From the NCBI GenBank assembly GCA_023525975.1, contig CM042035.1, forward strand, positions 32,827,001-32,891,000: DNA of 64,000 nt. Reading direction: 5' to 3'. Below are positions 1-11,160 of the stretch, piece by piece (within the stretch, counting starts at the first letter, position 1; every line of letters begins with the position of its first letter). Below the pieces are notes generated by a model, which was given only the letters and a program-made list of their open reading frames with translations, had not been told where the DNA came from and ran no database searches. The position numbers were made by a program, and so were the translations under genes. Source of the DNA: Smallanthus sonchifolius (taxonomy: Eukaryota; Streptophyta; Magnoliopsida; Asterales; Asteraceae).

Positions 1-286
1 TCTATCATTTCTCAAAGGTCAGATTCAATTTTCCTGAAACACAAAATTTTGATACCACTTGTAAGATTTAGAATATACAGAACTATGTTCAAAGCACAAT
101 GATGTAGTTCTTTTTTTTCAAAAACTGTAAACAAAGCAATTCTTTTCTATTTGACATATTAATTCAAATTTCTCCCCCAAAAGATTTGCTTGTAAACAAC
201 AATAACTGTACGGAAATGTAAAATCTTTTTGGTAATTTTCCCGAATATTTAAGCATAATCAGAAAACAAACTATTATGCACAAAGA
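1..286 (-). other. Post-pol spacer of Element 0
   Basis: No ORF of note. The sequence follows the pol stop codon and is AT-rich. Its far end (2-11) carries the motif GAAATGATAG on the minus strand. The same motif lies downstream of pol in Elements A, C and F, suggesting that Element 0 has the same pol-spacer-third-ORF plan. Confidence 0.6.
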
Positions 287-1840
287 TTACTGAAAGTTGA
301 TCATCCCGAGCATCTCCACCAGTTTTTCAAATCTGGCAGAATCAAAGGCTTTTGTGAAGATGTCGGCGGTTTGCTTGTCGGTTTTGACTTCAACGATTTT
401 GATATGTTTCTTTTCAACACATTCACGGATGAAGTGATGTTTGATTTCAATGTGCTTGGTTTTGGAATGTTGAATGGGGGGTTTTTGGTAATATGGGGAA
501 CGACAGTGTTGTCACAAAGGATCGATGTCTCATGGAATGTGATACAATAGTCATGCATCTGATGGTGAATCCATCTGACTTGGGAACAGCAAAGGGCTGC
601 GGCAATGTATTCAACTTCAGTTGTGGATTAGAAAATGGTGGTTTGCTACTTAAATTGCCATGATACAAGGTGGTTGCCAAGGAACTGACAACCCCTAGAA
701 GTGGACTTGCGGTCTAAGTTGCATCCCTCGTAGTCCGAATCTGAATAAGCCACAAGATCAAACAGATTATTTTTAGGATACCAAAGACCAAGTTTTGTCT
801 TATACTTTAAATATCTTAAAATACGTTTGACTGCAACTAAATGAGAGAGTTTAGGATTAGCCTAAAAGCGTTCACACAAGCACACTACATACATTATGTC
901 GGGTCTGCTGGCAGTGAGATACATGAGAGATCCTATGATGGAACGATAGAGGTGCTGATCAACGCTTTCACCTTTCAAATCAGGAGACAGACAATGTCGA
1001 ACTTCTACAGGAGTTTTGAAGGGATGGGACTCAGTCATTTTAAAATTTGTCAGGATGTCTTTGACATATTTCTCTTGATGAATAAGAATTCCTGACTCTG
1101 ACTGATCAACTTGCAATCCTAAAAAGAACTTCATCTCTCCTATTAAGCTCATTTCAAACTTAGAACGCATCACTTGTTTGAACTCTTTGCACAGACGAGG
1201 ATTGGTGGAACCAAAGATGATATCGTCAACATAAATTTGCACCAAGATTGTATCCTGACCATCCTTCCGTTTAAACAAAGTTTGGTCAATTGTTGCTTGC
1301 GTGAAACCATTATTGACTAGATACTTAGATAACGTCTCATACCACGCACGAGGTGCTTGATAAAGACTGTACAATACCTTGTCTAATTTATAGTCACGGT
1401 CTAGAAAGTTAGGATCAATAAAACCAAGTGGTTGTTTGACATAAACTTCTTCTTGAACTTTTCCATATAGAAATACGCTTTTGACATCCATTTGATGAAC
1501 TGTGAAGTCCATATAGGTTGCATAGGCAAGAAACATTCGGATGGCCTCCAAATGAGCCACAGGTTCAAAAACTTCCTCAAAATTAACCCCTTCTTCTTGA
1601 TAGAATCCTTGAACAACCAAACGAGCTTTGTTACAGACTACAATTCCTCCTTCATCCTTTTTGTTGCGAAAGACCCAATGAGTGCCAATAGGTACTTTGT
1701 TATTAGGAAGGTCCACCAGATTCGAAACTTTTAACTTTGAGAATTGTTGTAACTCCTCTTGCATTGTTTCCACCCAGCTATTCTCAAGCAAAGCCGCTTT
1801 GATGTTCTTAGGTTTTACTTGAGAAATGAAGCACGAGAAC
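287..1840 (-). pseudogene. pol: Copia pol fragment of Element 0: reverse transcriptase and RNase H
   Basis: The open stretch 862-1791 encodes the Copia RT with the palm motif YVDD (about 1222-1233) and the usual sequence from WVFRNKKDE through KARLVVQGF to SLMYLTASRPDIM. RNase H follows towards 287, with recognisable SDSDY, RKSTS and HSKTKHIEI blocks, but it is spread over several frames with stops, so it is broken by indels after about 862. The natural stop is TAA at 287-289 after the conserved GM-terminated end. RT would copy element RNA into cDNA in virus-like particles and RNase H would remove the RNA strand. This copy cannot make either as a complete polyprotein. Confidence 0.9.
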
Positions 1841-1880
1841 TATTGGAGCACGTTTGTGTGACAGACACACTAGATGTTGT

Positions 1881-1934
1881 ATTGGAGCACGAGAACTATT
1901 GAGAATTGTTGTAACTCCTCTTGCATTGTTTCCC
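1881..1934 (+). repeat. 54-bp templated insertion inside the 5' LTR of A
   Basis: Absent from the 3' LTR. It is a mosaic of nearby sequence: 1881-1901 copies the element-flank junction around 1830-1852, and 1901-1933 is an exact copy of 1739-1771 in the flanking Element 0 pol. Confidence 0.85.
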
Positions 1935-2057
1935 ATTACACTTTTGTACTTTATATTCTGTACTTGTAATTATATTTAGTATTTGTATGCATTGGTTTAT
2001 CAAGTTGTAAATGTATATGTAGGTACTTGTACTTGTGTTATCTTTGTAAAGTGTTGT

Positions 2058-2198
2058 GAGCACTTAACAAGTGCGCAGGATATAGATCCTGCGTACTTAG
2101 CAAGTACGCATGAGCAAAGGCTGCGTACTTGTTAAGTAGGCATGATTTTATTCCTCCACACTTGACAAGTGCGTAGGTAACAGGTCTATGTATATATA
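2058..2198 (+). promoter_or_regulatory. U3 promoter of A: palindrome array and TATA box
   Basis: Several imperfect hairpin palindromes (8-11 bp arms, about 3-nt centre, GCGTACTT/AAGTACGC or GCACTT/AAGTGC type) end about 20 bp before the TATA box TATATATA at 2191-2198. The same arrangement is in the 3' LTR (about 39355-39475, TATA 39491-39497) and in Element F. Confidence 0.7.
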
Positions 2199-2405
2199 GT
2201 TGGTCTTGACAGAAAATATGTGTGCACTCATTCTCTGTAACTGGCTGTGATTATCAATTGACGAAGTTTGAAGTATTTCGTGTTTGTTGTCGGTTTACTT
2301 TGTTGTGTTGTCTGATACTCCACCTAGTCAAGGGCATTCCGCACCCCGTCCGACTAGTCACGCACGCTCGCACGTAACGATTCGAGACACCCGGGGACCT
2401 ATAAG

Positions 2406-2417
2406 TGGTATCAGAGC
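2406..2417 (+). other. Primer binding site of A (initiator-Met tRNA)
   Basis: TGGTATCAGAGC starts 2 nt after the LTR end. It is complementary to the 3' end of plant initiator methionine tRNA, the usual Copia primer. Confidence 0.9.
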
Positions 2418-2974
2418 ATTGGCTCTTGATTTTGAGTGTTGTGAGTGTGTTAGGAGCGTTTTCGACACATTATATAGCCTTTTATAAGCAAAAAGTTACC
2501 GATTTTGGTGGTTTTTGTGATAAAATAGAGGTAGCTCTTGAGCGCTATTTTAGAAGCAAAAATCCTTCAAATTCTGACCATTTTGTTGTTTGTTTGAGTG
2601 TTTTGATCACCAAGGGTTTGTTAGAAACAAGTTTCTAACCTTTTAGCTTGCTCAATTTGTTCAAAACTTCAATTTTTGAAGATTTGAGTATATTCCGACC
2701 ATCGAAAAAAGTTGGCGGAGCAGGTAGATAAAGTGAACTGCGTACTTACCATTTTTGGCAAAAGGTACACTATTGATGTGTACTTGTTAAGTATGCAAGA
2801 CCAGTTTGCTGCGTACTTAAAATTCCTTCCTACGTACTTGATTTTACTCCTGCGTACTTGTTAAGTACGCAAGAGCAAACTTTAAGTACGCAAGAACAAA
2901 TTGCTAATTGCGCAAGGCCAAATCCAAGTGTGCAAGTTGTGCTGATTTTCTGATTTTTGTCTAAGTGTTACACC
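2418..2974 (+). promoter_or_regulatory. gag leader of A with second palindrome array
   Basis: Untranslated leader between PBS and gag. From about 2735 to 2935 it carries decayed GCGTACTT...AAGTACGC units, including half-sites, matching the U3 array. No convincing ORF. Confidence 0.65.
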
Positions 2975-5900
2975 ATGGCAAACCTACAAAACATAAGTAG
3001 CCTGTTTAACTATGACAACGAGATTGAGACTCCTCAGAAACCACCTAAGCTGCTTAATGTAAAAGATTATTCGAATTGTAAGCACGCTTTGAGGAGTACA
3101 TCTCATATACTAATTCTTCATTGTGGATACCTATTCTTGAGGGATATAAACATCCAACTTATTTGTTTCGTGAAGAAATTGTTCCCAAACCTATTTCCCA
3201 ACTAGAAGAAGAAAAGAAAGTATATGACCATGAAAAGAAGGCTCATGGATCTATTACTATGACACTGTCTAGAGATCTTTTTCATAGCTTCTGGGGTTAT
3301 GATAGTTCTAAAGATCTTTGGAAGGACATTCAGAAGAGGTTTGAGGGGAACAGTGACGTCAAGAAAAGCAAGAGAGAGCTTCTAAGGAAACAGTATGAGT
3401 GTTTCAGGTACTTGGAGAATGAATCAACTGATGAACTTATTTCTAGATTCTATCATCTCCAAACTGAGCTGAAGTCGTATGAGCTCAAGTACCCTACTGA
3501 TGAGTTGGTGGAAAAGTTTCTGGATGCCTTACCACCTAAGTTTGACATGTATACCATTCTGTTGAGAGAAAACTCCAAATTCTATGAGATGACTATTGAG
3601 GAAGTGATAGGCAAGGTTCAGGCACATGATATGAACCTAAGAAAGACGGAAAGTTTCGAAAGACCTCAAATACAAGATCCCTCCATGTATTTTGGGGTGA
3701 ACTCAACTGCAAAACCGTCTGGTACTGGAATTGCCTTGTACTTCTGGAGTCCTCAAGAAGAGGAAAACTTGAATGGTGGTGGTAATCATACTAGTTTTAT
3801 TGCATCTGGATCTGGTCAACATCATCAATCCTCATCAAGAAACACTGCATCTACTTCTTCAGCCAACCAATCTGCTATTGCCAAAATTGCTGAAGATAAT
3901 GTGGCCTTGTTCTCGTCATGTATGCTTGCCTACAAGAACTTCATTGGTGGGAAGCTTACATATCCAGAGACCATTGAGGTAGACTTCAATCAGGTGGATC
4001 CAGATGACATGGAGGACATGGGTATTCAGTGGAATATGGGCATGATCTTAAGAAGAGCGAAGAGTTTCCTAAACCGAACTGGCAGGAAGTTCAATGGTGG
4101 GCATTCAAATGCCAAGGTTGGATTTGATAAATCTAAAGCTAAGTGCTACAAATGTCAAAACTTTGGACATTTCGCAAGGGAATGTCAGAAGGATGAAGCA
4201 CCAGCTTCGGGTTTCACCAGACCAAGCCAGGGAAGCAGCTTAGGAAATGACCAAGGCTTCAATAATCAGAACAACTGCAATCAAAGTCAAGGTGGAACGT
4301 CCAGTGCTCTAGTGGTTCAGCAGGATGACAACTTTGATTGGGGTGTTCATCTGGTTGATGCCATTCTTTCAAAGACTCAGATGGGTCTAATGGCAGAGAT
4401 TGTTGAAATGATGGAAGCAGAAGAAAGGGAAGATTTTGTAGCTGACCAGAGAGAATCTACTCCTGGTCTTTCCCTCATGGCTATTGGAGAGGCATCAAGC
4501 ACGTCAACTGAGGTAGATTTTAATTATTTTGCTGTTATTTCGTGTTCCAAATGTTTAGGCTTGAAGGAAGAGAATGCTCGCGTTCAAGACAAAGTTGAAC
4601 CCCTTCGTATTGCAGCGTTAAGTTATAAAGAAAATGAAAAACGCTTTAAAGAATCAGTTGAAACACTTAAAAAAGAAAGATACGCTTTTTCACTTAAAAT
4701 CAGTGAACAACAGTTTCATTTGGACATTTCATACAAGGGTTTTGACAATAAGAACGTGGAAATTGCCAAACTGCAAAATGAGATTCTGCAGTTAAGTGGC
4801 AAGATTGAGAAGTTGAAAAACTCTCGTCTTGTGGTGGAACACTATGAATCTGTAGTGAGGCAAGTGAATGGTCTGGGTTTAGGTACCAATGCCATTCCTC
4901 CACCAGTGAGCAGGAAGTTTGTCAACGGGTTGATTAACATTGACTTGTCATGTCTTGATGAATCCTCAAGCCAGGATGATTCATCAAGCAAGGATGATTC
5001 CTCAACCAAGGATGAGTCCTCATGTAAGGTCAGCTCATCATCCGAGGATGAGTTCTTCTCGGATGAAGGCTCTGAGAACGCCATTCTTGATGGTGTTGTC
5101 TTAGAAGAGTTGCTTGGTGAGCAAAAGGTTGTGAAAAACATTATCACTGATCGTGATAATTGCATTTTAACTGAACCGTACACTGTTGAATCAAATAATA
5201 AACTGAAATTAATGCTTTATGGAGGTTTCAAAACCATTAAGCAAACCAAGAAAGAAACTTTTGTAAATCACTTGAGCAGAAATTACCAGAAAAACATTGA
5301 CAAATATTATACTCAAGGTGATAAATCTAAGTCAGATCAAGTGTAGGGTATTAGTTATGTTCACCAAACAACCATTGGCACTCCAATAGCTGAATCATCT
5401 GCATTCATAAGCAGAGAACCATACATGAGGACTTACAAAGAAAAGAGGACTTGCTTTCACTGTTGTATGGTCGGTAACATTCTTCTGAACTGTCCTGATA
5501 AGAACCAAGGGATACGGCCAGCTGTTTATCAACAAGCTGTTTCTCCCAGGACACCATCAGTGAAGCAACCCTAGAATCCCAAATCAAATGTGCTGAAACC
5601 ACTAGTGAAACCTATGGTGAAGCCAAAGACACCATCTGAGGCTAAACCATATTTTCCAAAATGGGAGAAGCAACCTGCTAAACCCAGTGTATCTACCTCT
5701 GGTAGTACACAATCTGGTGAGAAATCTGTGGTGAAACTCTCTAAACCATAGAGAAGAAGAAGGAACAAGAGGTTAAGAAAACTTGAACAACAGCTAGCTG
5801 GTAGTCAACAAGGTGAAGCTTCCACCAGTTCACATAAAGTTGAGACTAGCAAGCCTGATGTTCAAATGGCTAAAAAGAAAAATTCCTAGACCCAGAAAAC

Positions 5901-6045
5901 CAAAAGTTCTAGACCTTCTGATCCTACATCTTCTAAGGATTCATCCATTTTTGACAGTCATGATTGCGAATTAATAGAAGTTGTTTATTTTGAGAAAGAC
6001 GGACAACCCAAGACCACTATGGCTTGGGTCTCCAAATCTAACTAA
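2975..6045 (+). pseudogene. gag: Copia gag of Element A (broken)
   Basis: The ATG at 2975 opens MANLQNI..., matching the gag starts of F and C. A frameshift near 3080 moves the reading into the frame that runs from 3121. In order it encodes a UBN2/DUF4219-like capsid region, a CX2CX4HX4C zinc knuckle (4144-4185), a long charged coiled-coil segment (about 4540-4860), a Ser/Asp-rich stretch (about 4950-5070) and a second knuckle (5452-5493) whose His is replaced by Asn. Premature TAG stops lie at 5344, 5572, 5749 and 5887; the natural stop is TAA at 6043-6045. Intact, it would form the particle shell and package RNA. It is about 1,020 codons, much longer than typical Copia gag but usual for the SIRE lineage. 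Confidence 0.88.
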
Positions 6046-6050
6046 TTTGC

Positions 6051-9000
6051 TTGTGCGTGCAGGGACATCCGAAGGGAACTATTTCTAACCGTTGGTATGT
6101 AGATAGTGGATACTCCCGGCATGTGGCAGGTAACATGGCTTTACTTCAAGATGTTAAACCATTCAGAGGTGGCTATGTGGCCTTTGTAGGAGAGAAAGGC
6201 GGCAGTGTCACTTGTCAAGGCATGGTTACAAATGGATGTATTAGCTTCGACAACTTCAACTACTGCGAGCAGCTGAAGTATAACATGTTGAGTGTTTCTC
6301 AGATGTGCGAAAAAGAGTACTCGATTATGTTTGATAAGTTTGAATGTCTGATTCTCAAGCCTGGTTTTGAAGTTTCTACGGAGTGGATTCTGATGAGAGC
6401 ACCAAGAACAAGCGACACCTATCAGATTGATATGAGTGTGGCGGTGACCACCTCATCAGGTGCTACTTGTTTGCTTCCAAAAGCGACAGAGGTTGACTCA
6501 ATCTTGTGGCATAGGAAACTCGGACACATTTCTTATCGAAAAATGAATCATCTTGTCCGAAACAGTTTGGTAACCGGGGTTCCTAAGCTGAGATTTGCCG
6601 TTGTAGATGACTGTATGTCTTGTAAAAAGGGCAAACAACACGGAAAATCTCACAAGCCCAAGCTCCAAAGCTCCATTGATACCCCTTTGGAACTCCTTCA
6701 CATGGATTTGTTTGGACCCATAAGTATCAGGAGTATTGGAGGTAAGTCATACTGTCTAGTTGTAACTAATGATTTCTCACGTTTTTCTTGGGTGCATTTC
6801 TTAGATACAAAGGACGAGGCTGCTGAAATTCTTCAATACCTTATCTTGAGCCTGAAATCTTTATGCAAGCTGAAGGTTAGAAGAATAAGGAGTGATAACG
6901 GAACCGAGTTCAAGAATAATATGATGGAGCTTTTCTGCCTCAAGAAGGGTATTCATCACGAATTTAGTGCCCCGTACACACCTCAGCAGAATGGAGTTGC
7001 AGAAAAGAAGAACAGAACTTTGATCAAGACTGCAAGGACAATGTTGTCAGATGCCAAGCTTCCTGTAACTTTCTGGGCAGAAGCAGTAAATACAGCTTGT
7101 CACGTTTTGAACAGAGTTTTTGGTGGTTAAGAGGCACAACAAAACATGTTATGAGTTGATCAACAATCGACCTCCAAATCTTGACTACCTAGTACCCTTT
7201 GGTAGTCCATGTTCCTTATTGTTACAGTACAAGGATCGCAAATCCAAATTTCTTGCAAAAGCGGTAGAAGGCATCTTCTTAGGATATGTTGCCAACTCAC
7301 CCTGCAAGAGAGTCTACAATATAGGAACACGCTCAGTTGAAGAATGGTTCGAAGTGGATTGCAGTAAACACAATACTCCACCAGAACCTACAGTTCCAGC
7401 GTGGGGATTCGATTATGATGCTCTAATCAAGTCTTTTAACCATCCTGATCTATCTGCCGAAGATGCCGCCCATGTTTACGAATACTTTAATGGCGGTGAT
7501 GACTCCAGTTTCTCAACTCGTGCCACAGTACCTATTGTAACTCCCGATTCCAATGCTGCATCTGCATCTGGAACTCGTGCAAGTGATGACGAGGAAGTTG
7601 TTCATGTTGATGGAAAATGACGCTCCTGCTGATCCTAATACTCGTGTAGGAAATGAAGCTCTAGTTGATCCAATCAACATTGAATCGTCTTTATTCGGTT
7701 CACAAGATATGGGGGAGTTAAGTATGAATCTTGATACAAATCTCTAGGAACCTCGTGTACCAGAGACGAGAGTGCATAAGAATCATCCAATTGACAACAT
7801 TATTGGTGATCCTAATGCTGGTGTTCAAACTCGTCATAGAACCATTACTGAAAACACGAGTTTGTATGCCGAGATACTTGACACTGGTGTCATGGAAACA
7901 TGTTTGCATACATCATTTGTATCCCTATTGGAGCCGAAGAATGTGAAAGAGGCTCTCGTTGACAACTGCTGGATTGAGGCTATGCAAGATGAGTTGTCTC
8001 ATTTGCAAAAGTTTCATGTGTGGGATTTGGTTGACCTTCCGAAGGGCTTGCATCTAATTGGAACCAGATGGGTGTTCAAATGCAAAACGGATGATCGACA
8101 CGTTGTAGTGAAGAATAAAGCAAGGTTGGTTGTTCAGGGATTTTATCAGCAAGAGGGCCTGGATTACACTGAAGTATATGCCCCAGTTGCTAGACTTGAG
8201 GCCATTCGACTGTTTTTGGCCTATGCCTCATTCGTTGGTTTCAAGGTCTACCAAATTGATGTGAAGAGTGCTTTCCTATATGGAAAAGTTCATGAAGAGG
8301 TCCATGTCACTCAACCAACCGACTTTGAAGATCTGCATAATATTGATAAAGTGTCTAGACTGGATAAAGCACTTTATGGTCTTCATCAATAACCTTGGGC
8401 ATGGTATGTGACTTTGTCAAAACATTTACTGTCCAATGGTTTCGATCATGGATAAATTGACTCGACCCTCTTCATACAGAAAGCTGGAGGTGATATTCTA
8501 CTTGTGCAAGTGTACGTTGACGACATTAACTTTGGGTCTACAAATGAAGAGATGTGTAAGGAATTCGAAAGGGTGATGAAGTCCAAGTTTGAAATGAGCA
8601 ATATGGGTGAACTGTCATTTTTCTTGGGTCTACAGGTGAGTCAAAGGGAGGATGGCATTTGTCTACATCAAACTAAGTACGTACAGGACATTTTTTCGAA
8701 ATACAAAATGAATGACTGTAGTACTTACGACACACCAATCCCAGTCAATTACGGTTTGCAACCAGATAAAGATGGAAAGGATGTAGACTGTAAATTATAT
8801 TGTGCGATGATCGGTTCTCTTATGTATCTCACAGCTTCAAGACCTAACATAATGTTTGTTGTGTGCTTGTGCTCGAGGTTTCAGTCACAACCGAAGGAAT
8901 TTCACATGATAGTTGTGAAGAGGATCTTCAAATACCTGAAAGGAAACCCCGATTAGGTCTTTGGTACTCCAAGCAGCAGTCATTTGAATTCAAAGCCTAC

Positions 9001-9456
9001 ACTGATTCTGACTATGATGGTTGTAATATCGATAGAAAATCAACCTCAGGTGGATGTCAATTGTTGGGAGACAGGCTGGTCTCCTGGCAATGCAAGAAAC
9101 AGTTAACGGTTTCTTTCTCAACATGTGAAGCAGAGTACATTGCTTCCGCAAGCTGTTGTTTTCATATATTGTGGATCCAACAGCAATTGTGAGACTATGT
9201 CTTAAACAACACTGGAAAACCCTTGTTCATTGACAACAATGCCACCATGTCCATCACAAATAACTCAGTGAAACATTCCAAAATTAAACACATTGAGATT
9301 CATCACCACTTCATCCTTGATTGTGCTGAAAAGCACTTAATTGAACTTGTAACATTTCACATGGATGACAACTTTGCTGACCTTTTCACTAAGGTGTTTG
9401 ATCGAACCCGTTTTGAACATCTTTTCAACATGATAGGGATGTTCAATCTTGAGTGA
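6051..9456 (+). pseudogene. pol: Copia pol of Element A: protease, integrase, RT, RNase H (broken)
   Basis: It begins in the -1 frame relative to gag, just after the gag stop. Domains in order: protease with DSG (in WYVDSGYS, where Cys is replaced by Tyr), GAG-pre-integrase with the HHCC zinc site (about 6490-6640), integrase core with MDLFGP, RSDNGTEF and QQNGVAE, RT with YVDD at 8513-8524, and RNase H ending in DNNATMS...GMFN with stop at 9454-9456. It is broken by frameshifts near 7115, 7610 and 8950 and by stops at 7745 and 8390. A pyrimidine-rich tract ending in CAG (AG 6061-6062) lies at the gag/pol border. The closely related, better preserved copy is in F. Confidence 0.9.
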
Positions 9457-10244
9457 AAACTTTTTTTCAAATCAAAACTTTTTCTTGGAAGTTAACTTTT
9501 ATTTCTTTTTAAGTTTGTACAGTTTTTATTTCTTTCAAATTATCTCAGAAAACCTAAACAAAATAGAAAACAAAGAAAATTTCAAAGTCATTTAAAGAAA
9601 AGAGGAAATGATAGCACATCAGTAATGATCTAAACGTCTTAGATTGCACATATGGGAAATGACTGCGTCATGCTTACTTGACTGATTATTTGTTTTGTTA
9701 ATCTGAATATTTACAAGTACTTTGAATTTTTCGTAGGCTGTAAGCGTCTTTGAATCATTAGTAGTGTGGAAACTAAATCAATACTGCAACTGTGACTTGA
9801 ACCCATGTATACTAGTGTGTGTGTGTGTGTGTAAAAGATTGCAAAAGATCACTATCAGATATAGGATGTAAGATTTTGGCAAGTATTTTCTTATGAGACC
9901 AGTTTCGGGTTAGGTCGTTAGCACAATTACTGCAGTTCATCTGAATACCCATACTCACAAGTATGCAATGAGAGATTGAATCAAGAGATGTCTTGACATT
10001 AACCGTTGAGCATATATTCACCTTGAATCATTCCTGATTCATTGAAATCAAATCCAGATAAAAGTTGGATCCCCTTACCTAAATCCTCAGACACCATATT
10101 CATTATCCTGAATCATCATTCCAATATTCAGAGAAGAAATCATATGAAACCAAGACAAATGAATCACTCGATTCTGAATCTTATGATTCTTGATAATCCG
10201 TATGGATTCTGCTTGATTTTTCTGTGCTAACTGATGTAACTTCA
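9457..10244 (+). other. Conserved non-coding block after pol of A, first part
   Basis: No ORF, yet several short blocks match the same place in F and in the more diverged C: GAAATGATAG (9605-9614), a 32-nt block at 9893-9924 containing CAGTTTCGGGTTA, and CCAGATAAAAGTTGGATCC (10054-10072). The last 150 bp contain repeated GATTC/GAATC inverted pairs that could fold. It continues at 22152 after the insertion of B. Confidence 0.7.
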
Positions 10245-10570
10245 TGTCACACCCCCAAATTTATTTACTTAATAAATAAATACAGGTTGCAAGGATTGGT
10301 TCATTACACGATAGCGGAAGCGGTAATTGTGATTTCTAAGACTTGATTACATATACAATTACTAAAACTAAGTAATACTATGATCTAAGTTCTTCTAGAT
10401 CAACGATAGACTTGAGAGTTGATATACTACGTCCTTCCAGCTACTAGGAATTGATCCAACATAGCTAGCCTATTCCAACTGCGCCATGGCTAAAGGTTAC
10501 CTGAGAAACATACTTGAAAGTGTCAACACAAAGGTTGGTGAGTTCACAGAGTTAGTTATATCAGTGCTTA

Positions 10571-10760
10571 TAGTTTTTCCTGAAAACATGTACATGACTT
10601 TACCGTCATAAAACTAAGTAGTTTTCCCCGAAAAACTATACATGACTTAACCGTCATAAATAATAAGTAGTTTTCATTTGAAAACATGCCCATGACTATA
10701 CCGTCATAAAATAAGTAGTTTTCCTTTGAAAACATTACCATGACTTAGCCGTCATAAAAT
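10571..10760. repeat. About 48-bp tandem repeat, 4 copies, in LTR of B
   Basis: Each unit runs TAGTTTTCC...GAAAACAT...CATGACTT..CCGTCATAAA. The GTTTTC/GAAAAC pair can form a small hairpin. The same block is at about 18653-18842 in the other LTR. Confidence 0.85.
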
Positions 10761-10762
10761 AT

Positions 10763-11160
10763 GTTTAAACCTGATCACTTTATCCTGATCAAAACTCTTT
10801 ATTTAAACCTAATCACTTAAACCTGATCAGAACTCTTTGGTTTAAAACCTGATCACTTTATCCTGATCAGAACCCTTTTGCTTAAAACCTGATCACTTTA
10901 ACCTGACCAGAACCCTTTTGTTTAAAACCTGATCACTTTAACCTGATCAAAACCCTTTTGCATAAAACCTGATCACTTTAACCTGACCAGAACCCTTTTG
11001 TCTAAAACCTGATCACTTTAACCTGATCAGAACCCTTTTGTTTAAAACCTGATCACTTTAACCTGATCAGAACCCTTTTGTTTAAAACCTGATCACTTTA
11101 ACCTGATCAGAACCCTTTTGTTTAAAACCTGATCACTTTAACCTGATCAGAACCCTTTTG
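10763..11160. repeat. 40-bp tandem repeat, about 10 copies, in LTR of B
   Basis: The unit contains CCTGATCACTTTAACCTGAT followed by CAGAACCCTTTTG. The TGATCA and CTGATCAG cores are self-complementary. The first units are more diverged, the last nearly identical, as expected for recent copy-number change at one end. The other LTR has it at 18845-19242 with the same copy number. Confidence 0.9.

Larger units (their letters stand above)
1..1840 (-). mobile_element. Element 0: Ty1/Copia retrotransposon, left visible part
   Basis: This is the 3' half of a minus-strand Copia element and the oldest layer of the window. It carries the reverse transcriptase and RNase H end of pol plus the start of the post-pol spacer. 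It stops at 1840, where the LTR of Element A begins. The missing upstream coding sequence resumes at 39702 on the other side of A: the pol reading frame continues across the two edges once one copy of the 5-bp target duplication (AGAAC here, AGAAT at 39702-39706) is discounted. That ties the two pieces into one element. Confidence 0.9.
1841..2403 (+). repeat. 5' LTR of Element A
   Basis: Aligns along its length with the 3' LTR at 39194-39701. The terminal dinucleotides are decayed: TA instead of TG at the start, and TA instead of CA at the end just before the primer site. It is 55 bp longer than its partner because of the filler at 1881-1934. It holds palindromic GCGTACTT...AAGTACGC units at about 2058-2172 and a TATA box at 2191-2198. 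Confidence 0.88.
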
